This document shows positions 6,938 through 14,957 of a DNA stretch of 29,803 bases, in pieces. The stretch is from JBOGTC01 sp050692055. Lineage in GTDB: Bacteria > Chloroflexota > Limnocylindria > QHBO01. The DNA is taken from positions 1-29,803 of the forward strand of contig JBOGTC010000128.1 of the NCBI GenBank assembly GCA_050692055.1, given 5' to 3'. The position numbers and the translations under genes are program-made. Each line of letters begins with the position of its first letter. Position 1 is the first letter of the stretch. Below the pieces are notes generated by a model, which saw only the letters and a list, made by a program, of their open reading frames with translations, was not told the origin of the DNA and ran no database searches.

Positions 6938-8164
6938 GTGACCAGCATCGTGCGCCGGCAAACCCCGAGCGTCGACGTGGGCGGGGTGGCGATCGGCTCC
7001 GAGCACCCGATCGTCGTGCAGTCCATGACGAACACCGACACCGCCGACCCGGATGCGACCGCCATCCAGGTCGCGCAGCTGGCACATGCCGGCTCCGAGC
7101 TCGTCCGCATCACCGTCAACAACGATGCCGCCGCCCAGGCGGTCCCGGTCATCCGCGACAAGCTGGACCGGCTGGGCATCGCGGTGCCGCTCATCGGTGA
7201 CTTCCATTACAACGGCCACCTGCTCCTGACGAAGTACCCGGACTGCGCCGCGGCGCTCGCCAAGTACCGGATCAACCCCGGCAACGTGGGCACCAAGCGT
7301 CGCGACGAGCAGTTCGCCCAGATCGTGGAGGTCGCGATCGCCAACGCCAGGCCGGTGCGCATCGGTGTCAACTGGGGATCGCTCGACCAGCAGCTGCTGA
7401 CCCAGATGATGGATGCCAACGCGGCATCGCCTGATCCGCAGGACTCGCGCGAGGTGATGATCGAGGCGATGATCGAGTCGGCACTGCGATCCGCGCGCCT
7501 GGCCGAGGAGACCGGACTCGGCCACGACCGCATCATCATCTCGGCCAAGGTCAGCGGCGTGCAGGACCTGGTCGAGGTCTACGGGCGGCTGGCGGCACGA
7601 TGCGACTATCCGCTGCACCTCGGACTGACCGAGGCGGGGATGGCGTCAAAGGGCATCATCGCCTCCACCGCCGGGCTGTCCATCCTGCTGCAGCGCGGCA
7701 TCGGCGATACGATCCGGGTCTCCCTCACGCCGGACCCCGGCGGCGATCGCACCCAGGAGGTGCAGGTGGCGCAGCAGGTGCTCCAGTCACTCGACCTGCG
7801 CTCGTTCACGCCGCAGGTATCCGCCTGCCCCGGCTGCGGCCGCACCACCTCCACCTTCTTCCAGGAGATGGCGCGCGACATCGCCGACTACCTGCGCGAG
7901 CAGATGCCGGCCTGGCGCGACGCCCACCCCGGGGTCGAGGAGATGAGGGTGGCGGTGATGGGCTGCGTGGTGAACGGCCCCGGCGAGTCGAAGCACGCCG
8001 ACATCGGCATCAGCCTGCCCGGCACGTTCGAGGAGCCGGTGGCTCCGGTCTTCGTGGATGGCGAGCTGCGCACCACGCTGCGCGGCGCGGACATCGTGCC
8101 GCGCTTCCTCGAGATCCTCGACGACTACGTCGACCGCCGCTACCCGGTGTCCACCCCGTCCTGA
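6938..8164 (+). CDS. ispG: 4-hydroxy-3-methylbut-2-en-1-yl diphosphate synthase
   Basis: 408 residues. The iron-sulfur enzyme of the MEP isoprenoid pathway converts MEcPP to HMBPP. The N-terminal TIM-barrel half opens with PIVVQSMTNTDTAD and contains RINPGNVG. The C-terminal 4Fe-4S domain has CPGC (C297, C300) and GCVVNGPGE (C343, with E350 the likely fourth ligand). Length suits the bacterial two-domain form. I take the GTG at 6938 because the mature sequence VTSIVRRQT matches typical IspG N-termini and a -10 hexamer lies 7 nt upstream; the ATG at 6899 would add 13 unusual residues. No other MEP gene is in the window, so it appears to be a single-gene unit. It converges on the oxidase operon. 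Confidence 0.95.
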   Translation: MTSIVRRQTPSVDVGGVAIGSEHPIVVQSMTNTDTADPDATAIQVAQLAHAGSELVRITVNNDAAAQAVPVIRDKLDRLGIAVPLIGDFHYNGHLLLTKYPDCAAALAKYRINPGNVGTKRRDEQFAQIVEVAIANARPVRIGVNWGSLDQQLLTQMMDANAASPDPQDSREVMIEAMIESALRSARLAEETGLGHDRIIISAKVSGVQDLVEVYGRLAARCDYPLHLGLTEAGMASKGIIASTAGLSILLQRGIGDTIRVSLTPDPGGDRTQEVQVAQQVLQSLDLRSFTPQVSACPGCGRTTSTFFQEMARDIADYLREQMPAWRDAHPGVEEMRVAVMGCVVNGPGESKHADIGISLPGTFEEPVAPVFVDGELRTTLRGADIVPRFLEILDDYVDRRYPVSTPS

Positions 8165-8174
8165 CCGATTCGAC

Positions 8175-8207
8175 GCGCGCGGCCGGCGCGCGGCCGGCGC
8201 GCGGCCG
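8175..8207. repeat. Three perfect tandem copies of an 11-bp GC repeat
   Basis: gcgcgcggccg is repeated head to tail at 8175-8185, 8186-8196 and 8197-8207, directly after the ispG stop. It is rich in short palindromes (gcgcgc, cggccg) and could fold strongly. It sits between two converging transcription units, so a bidirectional termination role is possible. Confidence 0.8.
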
Positions 8208-8228
8208 GGATGCGGCCGTTCAGCCAGT

Positions 8229-8242
8229 GGCGGCTCGCCGCC
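8229..8242 (-). terminator. Hairpin at the end of the oxidase operon
   Basis: ggcgg (8229-8233) pairs with ccgcc (8238-8242) around a 4-nt loop, starting 3 bp after the stop of the last operon gene on the - strand. There is no T-tract. It may act with the adjacent 11-bp tandem repeats. Confidence 0.35.
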
Positions 8243-8245
8243 TCC

Positions 8246-8437
8246 TCACGTCGCTGTGGCGAGGAACGTCCACGCCGCGACGGTGAACGCCAGGATGAGG
8301 AACGCGATGAGCGCCAGCGGGAGGTAGGCGACCGCCAGGTTCTGGCGATGCTCGAGCGGCGCATCGTCATGGTCGTGGACGTCGCCGCGCTGAGCCAGGG
8401 CGGCGTCCGTGCGCTCGGCCGGAAGGTTCTCGGTCAT
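8246..8437 (-). CDS. Small single-helix membrane protein of the oxidase operon
   Basis: 63 residues. A soluble N-terminus with a His/Asp cluster (DVHDHDDAPLEH) is followed by one strong transmembrane helix (about 37-60, LPLALIAFLILAFTVAAWTF). A good ribosome site (GGGGAG) precedes the ATG at 8437, and the TlpA stop is only 2 bp upstream, so translation is coupled. Single-helix proteins of this size occur as accessory subunits or assembly factors of heme-copper oxidases. The His-rich tail could bind copper; that is inference. I do not recognise a named family. Confidence 0.7.
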   Translation of the reverse strand: MTENLPAERTDAALAQRGDVHDHDDAPLEHRQNLAVAYLPLALIAFLILAFTVAAWTFLATAT

Positions 8438-8439
8438 GC

Positions 8440-9045
8440 TCAATCTCCCCTGATGATGGCGGTCAGCTTTTCGTCCAGCGAGGCCGCCGAGAACTGGCCG
8501 ATCTGGCGATCGACGACCACCCCGTCGCGGCCGATGAAGAAGGTCTCCGGAGGCCCGAAGACGCCGTAGGCATCGGCCACACGTCCGCCGGGATCCATCG
8601 CCGCCGGCCAGGAGGCGCCCATGCGGTCCATGAAGCCGCGGGCGGCTTCGGATCGGTCCTCGTACACGATGCCAACGATTGCCAGCCCGTCGTCCGCGTG
8701 TTCGGCCGCGGCCTCGCGCAGCAGCGGAAACTCCTCGACGCACGGCCCACACCAGCTCGCCCAGAAGTTGACCACCACCGGGCGGCCGCGGAGGTCGGCC
8801 AGCCGGACCGGCTGGCCGTCGAGATCCGCCAGCGCGAACTCCGGCGCCACCGTGCCGATGCCGGCTCCGGAGGCCGCGCCCGGACGCACGAGCAGCACGC
8901 CAACCCACAACGCCAGGAGGATCAGCGGCAGCACTGCCCCGGCGACCAGGTACGGCATCGGCAGGCGCCGCAGGTCCGGGCGCGGGCGCCGCTCCAGCAC
9001 GGTCCCGGCGGTCATCGGTGGATCAGTGTTCGGCCCGATCGTCAT
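8440..9045 (-). CDS. Membrane-anchored TlpA/ResA-type thioredoxin
   Basis: 201 residues. A short cytoplasmic N-terminus is followed by one transmembrane anchor (about 31-53) and an extracytoplasmic redoxin domain with VNFWASWCGPC (C99, C102). The AhpC/TSA-like start VAPEFALADLDG (67-78) and GVFGPPETFFIG with its cis-proline are typical of TlpA. It lies in the oxidase operon, so the probable job is reducing the cysteines of the CuA site or of a copper chaperone, as shown for TlpA in Bradyrhizobium. I prefer the ATG at 9045, which has a GGAG about 10 nt upstream and overlaps the preceding gene by 23 bp; the ATG at 9015 is the alternative. Confidence 0.9.
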   Translation of the reverse strand: MTIGPNTDPPMTAGTVLERRPRPDLRRLPMPYLVAGAVLPLILLALWVGVLLVRPGAASGAGIGTVAPEFALADLDGQPVRLADLRGRPVVVNFWASWCGPCVEEFPLLREAAAEHADDGLAIVGIVYEDRSEAARGFMDRMGASWPAAMDPGGRVADAYGVFGPPETFFIGRDGVVVDRQIGQFSAASLDEKLTAIIRGD

Positions 9046-9376
9046 GGGAACCGTGCTCCGTCTCGCGCCACTCGTGATTGGCGGCACGGACCCAGGCGAC
9101 GATGGCGCCCACGAATACGAGCAGCCCCGGGCCGAGCAGGAACCAGTTGCCGACCGCCCCATCGGGCGCGAAGACAAGGCCGGCCGCGATCAGCGAGCCG
9201 GCGACCGCCATCAGCACGGGCAGCGCGCTTGGTCCGGGCAGGTGCACGCCGCGCGGCGGGGAGACGGCCGGCCTCGGCGTCGGCGGACCCTCGCGAGAGG
9301 CAACCACGAAGACGACGCCCAGCAGGCCCACGATTCCGATCCCGAGGACGAGATAGCCGATGGCGATGTCGTTCAA
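9023..9376 (-). CDS. Three-helix membrane protein, possible oxidase subunit IV
   Basis: 117 residues with about three transmembrane segments: one at the N-terminus (about 5-26), then a Pro/Arg-rich loop (EGPPTPRPAVSPPRG), then two more (about 53-72 and 77-95). The tail is charged and His/Asp-rich. The start is TTG at 9376 with GGAGG 7 nt upstream, the same layout as the ctaAB start. It follows ctaE by 15 bp. Position and topology resemble the subunit IV genes of actinobacterial and Chloroflexota aa3 oxidases, but sequence similarity to that family is not obvious by eye. Confidence 0.72.
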   Translation of the reverse strand: MNDIAIGYLVLGIGIVGLLGVVFVVASREGPPTPRPAVSPPRGVHLPGPSALPVLMAVAGSLIAAGLVFAPDGAVGNWFLLGPGLLVFVGAIVAWVRAANHEWRETEHGSHDDRAEH

Positions 9377-9391
9377 AGGTCAGCCTCCGCC

Positions 9392-10024
9392 CTAGCGCAG
9401 GAAGTAGAGCGTGAAGAAGAGCGCGATCCACACCACGTCGACGAAGTGCCAGTACACGCTGACCGCCTCGACCGCCACGTGGTTGCGGGCGCTGAACTGG
9501 CCGCGCAGCGCGCGCGCCAGCACGACGGTCAGGCCCACCGCGCCGCCGAAGACATGCGCGCCGTGGAAGCCGGTGAGCGTGTAGAACGTCGTGCCGAAGA
9601 TGCCGTCGCGGATGCCGAAGCCCAGGATCGAGTAGTCGTACAGCTGGCCGATGAGGAAGGTGACGCCCAGCGCCAGCGTGATGCCGACCCACAGCCGCAG
9701 CTTGCCCTGGTCTGCCCGCCGGATGGCCCACACGCCGAACTGCATGGTGAAGCTCGAGGCGACCAGGATGATCGTGAGCGGCAGGGCGATGGGCAGGATC
9801 TCGAGCTCGTGGGCGGGCGCCGGCGGCGCCCATTCGCCCACGGCCGAGGCGCGGGCGTTGAAGTACGCCGCGAACAGCCCGCCGAAGAACATCACCTCGC
9901 TGGCGATGAAGAGCAGCATGCCGAGCAGGGCGGTCGGCATGCCCGACTGCCCGTGGTCGAGGTGCACCTGCGCCTGCTGCTCCCCGGACGGGCCCGCCTG
10001 CATCGTTCGCGCTCTGGTGGTCAT
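9392..10024 (-). CDS. ctaE: Cytochrome c oxidase subunit III
   Basis: 210 residues with about five transmembrane helices; this is the short subunit III form that lacks the first two helices of the mitochondrial type. Recognisable family motifs are FIASEVMFFGGLFAAYF (with the conserved helix-III glutamate), LTGFHGAHV and VYWHFVDVVWIALF at the C-terminus. The ATG at 10024 overlaps the ctaD stop by 4 bp. It stabilises subunit I and the proton-uptake path rather than binding metals. Confidence 0.94.
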   Translation of the reverse strand: MTTRARTMQAGPSGEQQAQVHLDHGQSGMPTALLGMLLFIASEVMFFGGLFAAYFNARASAVGEWAPPAPAHELEILPIALPLTIILVASSFTMQFGVWAIRRADQGKLRLWVGITLALGVTFLIGQLYDYSILGFGIRDGIFGTTFYTLTGFHGAHVFGGAVGLTVVLARALRGQFSARNHVAVEAVSVYWHFVDVVWIALFFTLYFLR

Positions 10025-11688
10025 GCCTGGGCCTCCCTCTCCTCGTCGAGATCCGACTCGCGATCCGCATGGTGCCCATGGCCGTGCGTCAGGAAGAAGA
10101 GCGGCCGCTCCGAGTGAATCGGCGGCAGCTTGTCGAAGTTGTACGGGGGCGGCGGCGAGCTGGTCGCCCACTCCAGCGTGTTGCCCTCCCACGGATCGTC
10201 GCCGGCGCGCTCGCCGTTGATGAAGGTGGCGATCACGTTGATCAGGAACGGGATCACGCTCACCGCGATCATGAATGCCCCGACCGTCGAGAGGAGGTTG
10301 AGCACCGTCCAGCCGGCATCGGGCGAGTAGTCGCTGACGCGGCGCGGCATGCCCGACAGCCCCAGCTGGTGCATCGGGAAGAAGGCCAGGTTGAAGCCGA
10401 TGAAGTGGATCCAGAAGTGGATCTTGCCGAGCGGCTCGTTCAGCATGCGGCCGGTCATCTTCGGGAACCAGTAGTAGGTCGCCGCGAAGACCCCGAAGAC
10501 CGAGCCGCCGAAGAAGACGTAGTGCAGGTGCGCGACCACGAAGTACGTGTCCTGCACCGCGAAGTCCACCGGCGGCGAGGCCATCATCACACCGGACAGC
10601 CCCCCGATCAGGAACATGGCCAGGAAGCCGATCGCGAAGAGCATGGGCGTGGTGAAGGTCAGCTTGCCGCGGTACATCGTCCCGAGCCAGTTGAACATCT
10701 TCACCCCGGTCGGGATCGCGATCAGGGCGGTCATGAAGGCGAAGAACGGCAGGAAGACCTGACCGGTGGTGAACATGTGGTGCGCCCATACGCTGAAGCT
10801 CAGCAGGCCGATGGCGAGCGTGGCGAAGACGAACGCCTTGTACCCGAAGAGCGGCTTGCGGCTGAAGACGGGCAGGATCTCGCTCACCACCCCCATCGCC
10901 GGCAGGATGACGATGTAGACCTCGGGGTGGCCGAAGAACCAGAAGATGTGCTGCCACAGGATCGGGTTGCCGCCCACGGTCGGGTCGAAGAAGGACCCGC
11001 CGTAGTTGCGGTCGATGAACAGCGCGATGAGCCCCGCGGCGAGGACCGGCGTGGCGAGCATGATGAGCGTGGCGGTGACTAGCACGGTCCACACGAAGAT
11101 CGGCATCCGCATCAGGGTCATGCCCGGCGCGCGCATCTTGAAGATGGTGGCGATGAAGTTCACCGCGCCCAGGATCGAGGCCGTGCCGACCAGCACCAGG
11201 CCGATGATCCACAGGTCGGTCCCGACGCCGCTTCCGTACTCCGCGCCGGTGAGCGGGGCGTAGCCGGTCCAGCCCTCGGCCGCGGCACCGCCGAACAGGT
11301 AGCCGGAGAAGATGAGCAGGCCGCCGAGCGGCAGGAACCAGAAGCTCAACGCATTGATGCGCGGGAACGCCATGTCCGGCGCACCGAGCTGCAGCGGCAC
11401 GATGTAGTTCGCGAACCCCGATAGGACCGGCACCACGAACAGGAAGATCATGATCGTGCCGTGCATCGTGAACGCCTGGTTGTAGGTGTTCTGGTCGAGG
11501 ATCTGGAGCCCCGGAACCGCGAGCTCGGCGCGGATGAACAGGGCCAGGATGCCGGCGGCGAAGAAGAACAGGAAGCTGTTGACGATGTACAGGACCCCGA
11601 TCTTCTTATGGTCGACCGTCGTCAGCCAGTCGAGCACCCAGGAGCGCCGATAGGGCTGCGCGCGTGGGACGAGGGTCGTGGTTGCCAT
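10021..11688 (-). CDS. ctaD: Cytochrome c oxidase subunit I (aa3 type, A family)
   Basis: 555 residues, about 12 transmembrane helices; catalytic subunit that reduces oxygen and pumps protons. Ligands are visible: H76 (TMHGTIM) and H389 for low-spin heme a; H387 (VVAHLHY) for heme a3; H254, H303 and H304 for CuB; Y258 in GHPEVY as the His-Tyr cross-link partner. E256 in HPEVY marks the A1-type D-channel end, and K330 (TGVKMFNW) the K-channel lysine. The C-terminal tail is charged and His-rich (GHGHHADRESD). It sits 16 bp after ctaC. Ligands, channel residues and the CuA-containing partner all indicate a cytochrome c/cupredoxin oxidase, not a quinol oxidase. Confidence 0.96.
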   Translation of the reverse strand: MATTTLVPRAQPYRRSWVLDWLTTVDHKKIGVLYIVNSFLFFFAAGILALFIRAELAVPGLQILDQNTYNQAFTMHGTIMIFLFVVPVLSGFANYIVPLQLGAPDMAFPRINALSFWFLPLGGLLIFSGYLFGGAAAEGWTGYAPLTGAEYGSGVGTDLWIIGLVLVGTASILGAVNFIATIFKMRAPGMTLMRMPIFVWTVLVTATLIMLATPVLAAGLIALFIDRNYGGSFFDPTVGGNPILWQHIFWFFGHPEVYIVILPAMGVVSEILPVFSRKPLFGYKAFVFATLAIGLLSFSVWAHHMFTTGQVFLPFFAFMTALIAIPTGVKMFNWLGTMYRGKLTFTTPMLFAIGFLAMFLIGGLSGVMMASPPVDFAVQDTYFVVAHLHYVFFGGSVFGVFAATYYWFPKMTGRMLNEPLGKIHFWIHFIGFNLAFFPMHQLGLSGMPRRVSDYSPDAGWTVLNLLSTVGAFMIAVSVIPFLINVIATFINGERAGDDPWEGNTLEWATSSPPPPYNFDKLPPIHSERPLFFLTHGHGHHADRESDLDEEREAQA

Positions 11689-11704
11689 TTGGATGAAAGC
11701 CTCG

Positions 11705-12760
11705 TTACTCGGTCGCGATGACGGTGCCGACCATGTCGATCGGATGGATGGTGCACAGGAAGTCGTGCTCGCCCGGTGGCAGCGCCGGGACGCTGTAGGT
11801 CACGGTCGCATCGGGCCCGGTGATGTTCTCGCCGTCGAAGACTCGCTCGCCGTCGACGTCGATCGCGACGTCGTGGGGGAGCGCCTCGAGGTTGGTGAAC
11901 ACGATCTGGAACGGCTCGTTGGCCGGCACCTCGAAGCTGTCGGTGTCGAACGCGAGCGCGTCGGCGCTGATCTCGATGACGGTGTCCCCGCCCTCCGCCG
12001 GCGGAGGCGTCTCGCCCGACTCGGCCGCCGCGAACCACGCGTCGTACTCCTCGCGCGGCATCGCGTCGACCACGAACGTCATGTCCGCGTGCTGGGCGCC
12101 GCAGAATTCGGCGCACTGCCCGGCGTAGGTGCCCTCCTCGGTGATCGTGAACTCCAGCTCGTTCGGGTTGCCGTTCTCGCCCACCGGGACCATGTCGCGC
12201 TTGATGAGGAACTGCGGCACGTAGAACGAGTGGATGACGTCGATGGCGTTGAGGCGCAGGCGCACCGGCTCGCCGACAGGGACGGCCAGCACGGGCGGGT
12301 TCTCGACCGTGCCCGGCTGGACCGAGACGTCGTCGGAATAGCGGAACGTCCAGTTCCACTGGAAGCCGTCGACCTCGATCACCACGCCCGGCTCGTCGGA
12401 GCGCGCCTCGACCGTGTTCAGCGTGATGACGCTGAAGACGAACAGGATCAGCACGATGACGGTGGGGATCGCGGTCCAGATGATCTCGACGAGATTGTTG
12501 CCGTGCAGCTGCGGCGGCAGCGTGTCGTCGCCCTCGCGACGGCGATAGCGAACGATGGCGTACACGATGAAGCCCTCGACGCCCACGAAGACCAGCGCGG
12601 CGAGCCCCAGGAGCAGCAGGTAGAGATTGAAGACGTCCTGTGCCGCCTCGGTCCTCGGCTCGGGCGGAAGCATGCATCCGCCGAGCACGCCGATGAGGAG
12701 CAGGGGGGCTCCGGCGCGGAGGATCGTCCGCAGCCGGGTCCGGGCCGCCGTAGGTCGCAT
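11705..12760 (-). CDS. ctaC: Cytochrome c oxidase subunit II fused to a C-terminal blue-copper domain
   Basis: 351 residues. A lipoprotein-type signal has its cysteine at C29 (IGVLGGC), followed by transmembrane helices at about 46-70 and 91-115 and the subunit II cupredoxin domain with a full CuA set: H177, C216, E218, C220, H224, M227 (motif GQCAEFCGAQHADM). After a Pro/Glu linker (about 248-258) comes a second cupredoxin domain of about 90 residues with type-1 copper ligands in the plastocyanin order: H296 (LPHDV), C336, H339 and M343 (FLCTIHPIDM). In caa3 oxidases this position holds a cytochrome c domain; here a blue-copper domain probably feeds electrons to CuA. The start is ATG 12760 with AGGAG about 15 nt upstream; the longer open frame upstream is not coding. 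First gene of the oxidase operon. Confidence 0.94.
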   Translation of the reverse strand: MRPTAARTRLRTILRAGAPLLLIGVLGGCMLPPEPRTEAAQDVFNLYLLLLGLAALVFVGVEGFIVYAIVRYRRREGDDTLPPQLHGNNLVEIIWTAIPTVIVLILFVFSVITLNTVEARSDEPGVVIEVDGFQWNWTFRYSDDVSVQPGTVENPPVLAVPVGEPVRLRLNAIDVIHSFYVPQFLIKRDMVPVGENGNPNELEFTITEEGTYAGQCAEFCGAQHADMTFVVDAMPREEYDAWFAAAESGETPPPAEGGDTVIEISADALAFDTDSFEVPANEPFQIVFTNLEALPHDVAIDVDGERVFDGENITGPDATVTYSVPALPPGEHDFLCTIHPIDMVGTVIATE

Positions 12761-12873
12761 CAGCTGATTCTCTGGCTCCTTGCTCACCGACACGGAAGGC
12801 GAACGCGTCTCATCGTCCGCGCTCAGGCATGTCAGGCACGCACGCACAGCCGGGCTGACGGCGGCACAGGGCC

Positions 12874-12879
12874 ATTGTA
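12874..12879 (-). promoter_or_regulatory. Possible -10 of the oxidase operon
   Basis: The - strand reads TACAAT, giving a leader of roughly 105 nt before ctaC. No recognisable -35; the region upstream is occupied by the strong hairpin at 12885-12911. Confidence 0.35.
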
Positions 12880-12884
12880 CCGAT

Positions 12885-12911
12885 GCCGCCGCGGCAGCGT
12901 GCCGCGGCGGC
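12885..12911 (-). terminator. Perfect 12-bp GC hairpin between lipoprotein gene and oxidase operon
   Basis: gccgccgcggca (12885-12896) and tgccgcggcggc (12900-12911) are exact inverted repeats with a 3-nt loop. The structure begins 9 bp after the stop of the lipoprotein gene and ends just before the putative oxidase -10. No T-run follows, so it is a strong stem of the type high-GC genomes use as terminators. It could also be a protein-binding operator overlapping the oxidase promoter. Confidence 0.6.
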
Positions 12912-12920
12912 GCGCTCCGA

Positions 12921-13880
12921 TCAGAAGGCCCCGATGATCTCCGGGCAGTCGTGCTCTTCGTGCGGCAGGAGCGGGCGAGGCGTGACGGAGAAGCGACGCT
13001 CTCCGTCATCGGTCCACCTCGTCATCTGGGTCGACTGCTGGAGGTCGGCGAGCCAGTTCGCCGCCTCGTCGCCGTCCACCACGCCGCAGCGGGTGCCGTC
13101 GCCGAACGTCGCCTCCTCGACGCCAAAGGCGGCAGGGTCGGCATTCTCGATCGGCCACTGCCGAACCTGCTCGGGCAACCCGCCGTCGTCGACCGGCTCA
13201 CCGGTGGCGTCACGGACGTAGAGCCGAATCGCCTCCGGCTCGTACGGATGCCACCCGGTATCGGCCCATGCCCCGGCCGGCAGCCAGTCCTCGAGGAAGA
13301 GCAGGCCCTCGCTCAGGCGCTGGAGCATCTGGTGCGCCTGGATCTCGGCGGGCGTGATCATGTCGTCGGGCGGCGGCTCCATCGGCGGGCCCAGCATGCC
13401 GAGCGCGTAGACGCTGACCGTCACCTCGCGATCGCCGGCGTGCAGGGTGAAGACGGTGTCGGCCGCGTCGGCCACGATGTTCTGCGCGCCGCGCAGCTCA
13501 CGGTCCTCGGCGAAGAGATCGGTTTCGGTGACGCGCTCGAGGACGGCCTGGATCCCGGCTGCCGTCAGTTGACGCTCCTGGAGCGGCGGCAGGGCCGGGC
13601 CGGGAAACTCCAGCGTCTGCACGCCCTGCACGATGAGCCGGCCGTCGCCGAGCAGCACGAATGACGGGACCTGGCCGGCCAGGAACTGGGGAGGCGCGAA
13701 CCCGCCCCGGTTCGTGACGCTCAACACGAGCTCGGCGCCCTCCGGATGATCGATTCCCCCGCCGGAGTCCGGATCCGGCGACGTGTCGCCGGATCCCGGC
13801 GGTGATCCACCGGCGGAGCCGCAGGCGGTTAGGAGCGCAACGACAGACAGGCCGGCAATGGCGGCGACAATTCGCTTCAT
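12921..13880 (-). CDS. Secreted lipoprotein of unknown function
   Basis: 319 residues. MKRIVAAIAGLSVVALLTAC is a lipoprotein signal with the lipid-modified cysteine at C20, followed by a Gly/Ser/Pro/Asp linker to about residue 45. The mature part mixes beta strands and helices and has no motif I can name; it contains LGDGRLIVQGVQ, a segment predicting calcium- or metal-free beta structure, and a few scattered cysteines (for example RCGV and DCPE near the C-terminus) that could pair. The start is ATG 13880, supported by AGGAG 5 nt upstream. It lies between ctaG (divergent) and the oxidase operon, from which a strong hairpin separates it. Location hints at an envelope role linked to respiration, but nothing in the sequence proves it. 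Confidence 0.8.
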   Translation of the reverse strand: MKRIVAAIAGLSVVALLTACGSAGGSPPGSGDTSPDPDSGGGIDHPEGAELVLSVTNRGGFAPPQFLAGQVPSFVLLGDGRLIVQGVQTLEFPGPALPPLQERQLTAAGIQAVLERVTETDLFAEDRELRGAQNIVADAADTVFTLHAGDREVTVSVYALGMLGPPMEPPPDDMITPAEIQAHQMLQRLSEGLLFLEDWLPAGAWADTGWHPYEPEAIRLYVRDATGEPVDDGGLPEQVRQWPIENADPAAFGVEEATFGDGTRCGVVDGDEAANWLADLQQSTQMTRWTDDGERRFSVTPRPLLPHEEHDCPEIIGAF

Positions 13881-13997
13881 GGCGCTCCTGACGCGGTGGG
13901 CGAACATTCGGTTCCGTGTGCTCCGCCTGCGCGGGCGGTGAGCTGTCGCGCTGCTGGGCGCGCAGGGCCGGGATTCGCACCACTGGGCCGATCCGAC

Positions 13998-14003
13998 CAG
14001 AAT
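13998..14003 (+). promoter_or_regulatory. Leaderless-type -10 for ctaG
   Basis: CAGAAT lies 6 nt before the GTG at 14010. It matches four of six consensus positions, with no clear -35. Confidence 0.3.
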
Positions 14004-14009
14004 GCTGGC

Positions 14010-14957
14010 GTGCTCCGGCTCCTGTGCGCCTGCGCCCTTCTCCTGCTGCTCGGGACGCCCGCCGCCGTCCTGGCTCACGGCGCCGATGCGCCCGCGCCCA
14101 GCTTTCCCGCCACCCTGCTCGCCTGGCGCTTCGATCCGCTGGCCGTGGCGGGCATCGGCCTCGCGGGGGCCGCCTACGTCTGGGCGGTCCGTCGCGTGAA
14201 CCGGGAGCATCCGGCGAATCAGCAGCCATCCCATCGGACCTGGCTGTTCATGGCGGGCCTGGGAGCCCTGGCGCTCGCCCTGCTCTCGCCGATCGAGGCC
14301 TACGAGGGCGTGCTGTTCAGCGTGCACATGGTCCAGCACCTGCTGCTCGAGCTTGCGGCGGCGCCGCTCCTGCTGGCGGGCGCGCCGATCACGCTGGCGC
14401 TGCGGTCGGCGACGCCGTCGGTCCGGCGCCGCATGCTATCGGTCCTGCAGAGCCGGGCGGTGCACCTGATCTCGTTCCCGATCGTCGCCTGGCTGCTGTT
14501 CGCTGGGGTGAATTGGGGCTGGCACTTCAGCACGCTCTACGACCAGGCGCTCGAGAACCAGGCGCTCCACTACGTGCAGCATGCGTCCTTCCTGGGTGCG
14601 GCGCTGCTCTTCTGGTGGCCCGTCATCGGCGCCGATCCATCCCCGTGGCGCCTGCCCCATCCGGTACGCCTGCTCTACCTGTTCCTGGCCATGCCCCAGA
14701 ACTCGTTCCTGGGCGTGGCGCTGCTGTCAGCGGGGACGGTGCTGTATCCGCACTACGTGACCAACGTGCGGACCTGGGGCATGACGCCGCTCGAGGACCA
14801 GCAGCTCGGCGGCGTGCTGATGTGGGTCGTGGGCGATCTTGCGTTCCTGGCCGGCATGGCGGTCGTCGTCGTGGTCTGGATGCGGCACGAGGAGCGGCGC
14901 ACGCAGCGCCTCGACGCGCGCCTAGCGGCGGAGCGGGCAGCGCGTGGAGAGACGTAG
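14010..14957 (+). CDS. ctaG: Cytochrome c oxidase assembly factor CtaG (caa3_CtaG family)
   Basis: 315 residues. An N-terminal signal or first helix (VLRLLCACALLLLLGTPAAVLA) is followed by about seven transmembrane segments. The diagnostic segment is HMVQHLLLELAAAPLLLAGAP, and the later GWHFSTLYDQAL, LHYVQHASF and AMPQNSFLG match the Bacillus-type CtaG family, which is required for CuB-site assembly of caa3-type oxidase and is unrelated to mitochondrial Cox11. Conserved histidines in the helices are the likely copper ligands. The GTG at 14010 is chosen because it begins the signal sequence. It is divergent from the lipoprotein gene and next to the oxidase operon, as expected for its role. Confidence 0.92.
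   Translation: MLRLLCACALLLLLGTPAAVLAHGADAPAPSFPATLLAWRFDPLAVAGIGLAGAAYVWAVRRVNREHPANQQPSHRTWLFMAGLGALALALLSPIEAYEGVLFSVHMVQHLLLELAAAPLLLAGAPITLALRSATPSVRRRMLSVLQSRAVHLISFPIVAWLLFAGVNWGWHFSTLYDQALENQALHYVQHASFLGAALLFWWPVIGADPSPWRLPHPVRLLYLFLAMPQNSFLGVALLSAGTVLYPHYVTNVRTWGMTPLEDQQLGGVLMWVVGDLAFLAGMAVVVVVWMRHEERRTQRLDARLAAERAARGET

Noticed and set aside
12761..13009. N-terminal extension of ctaC to 13009
   Set aside because: It runs through the hairpin and the neighbouring lipoprotein gene end; the lipoprotein signal begins at 12760.
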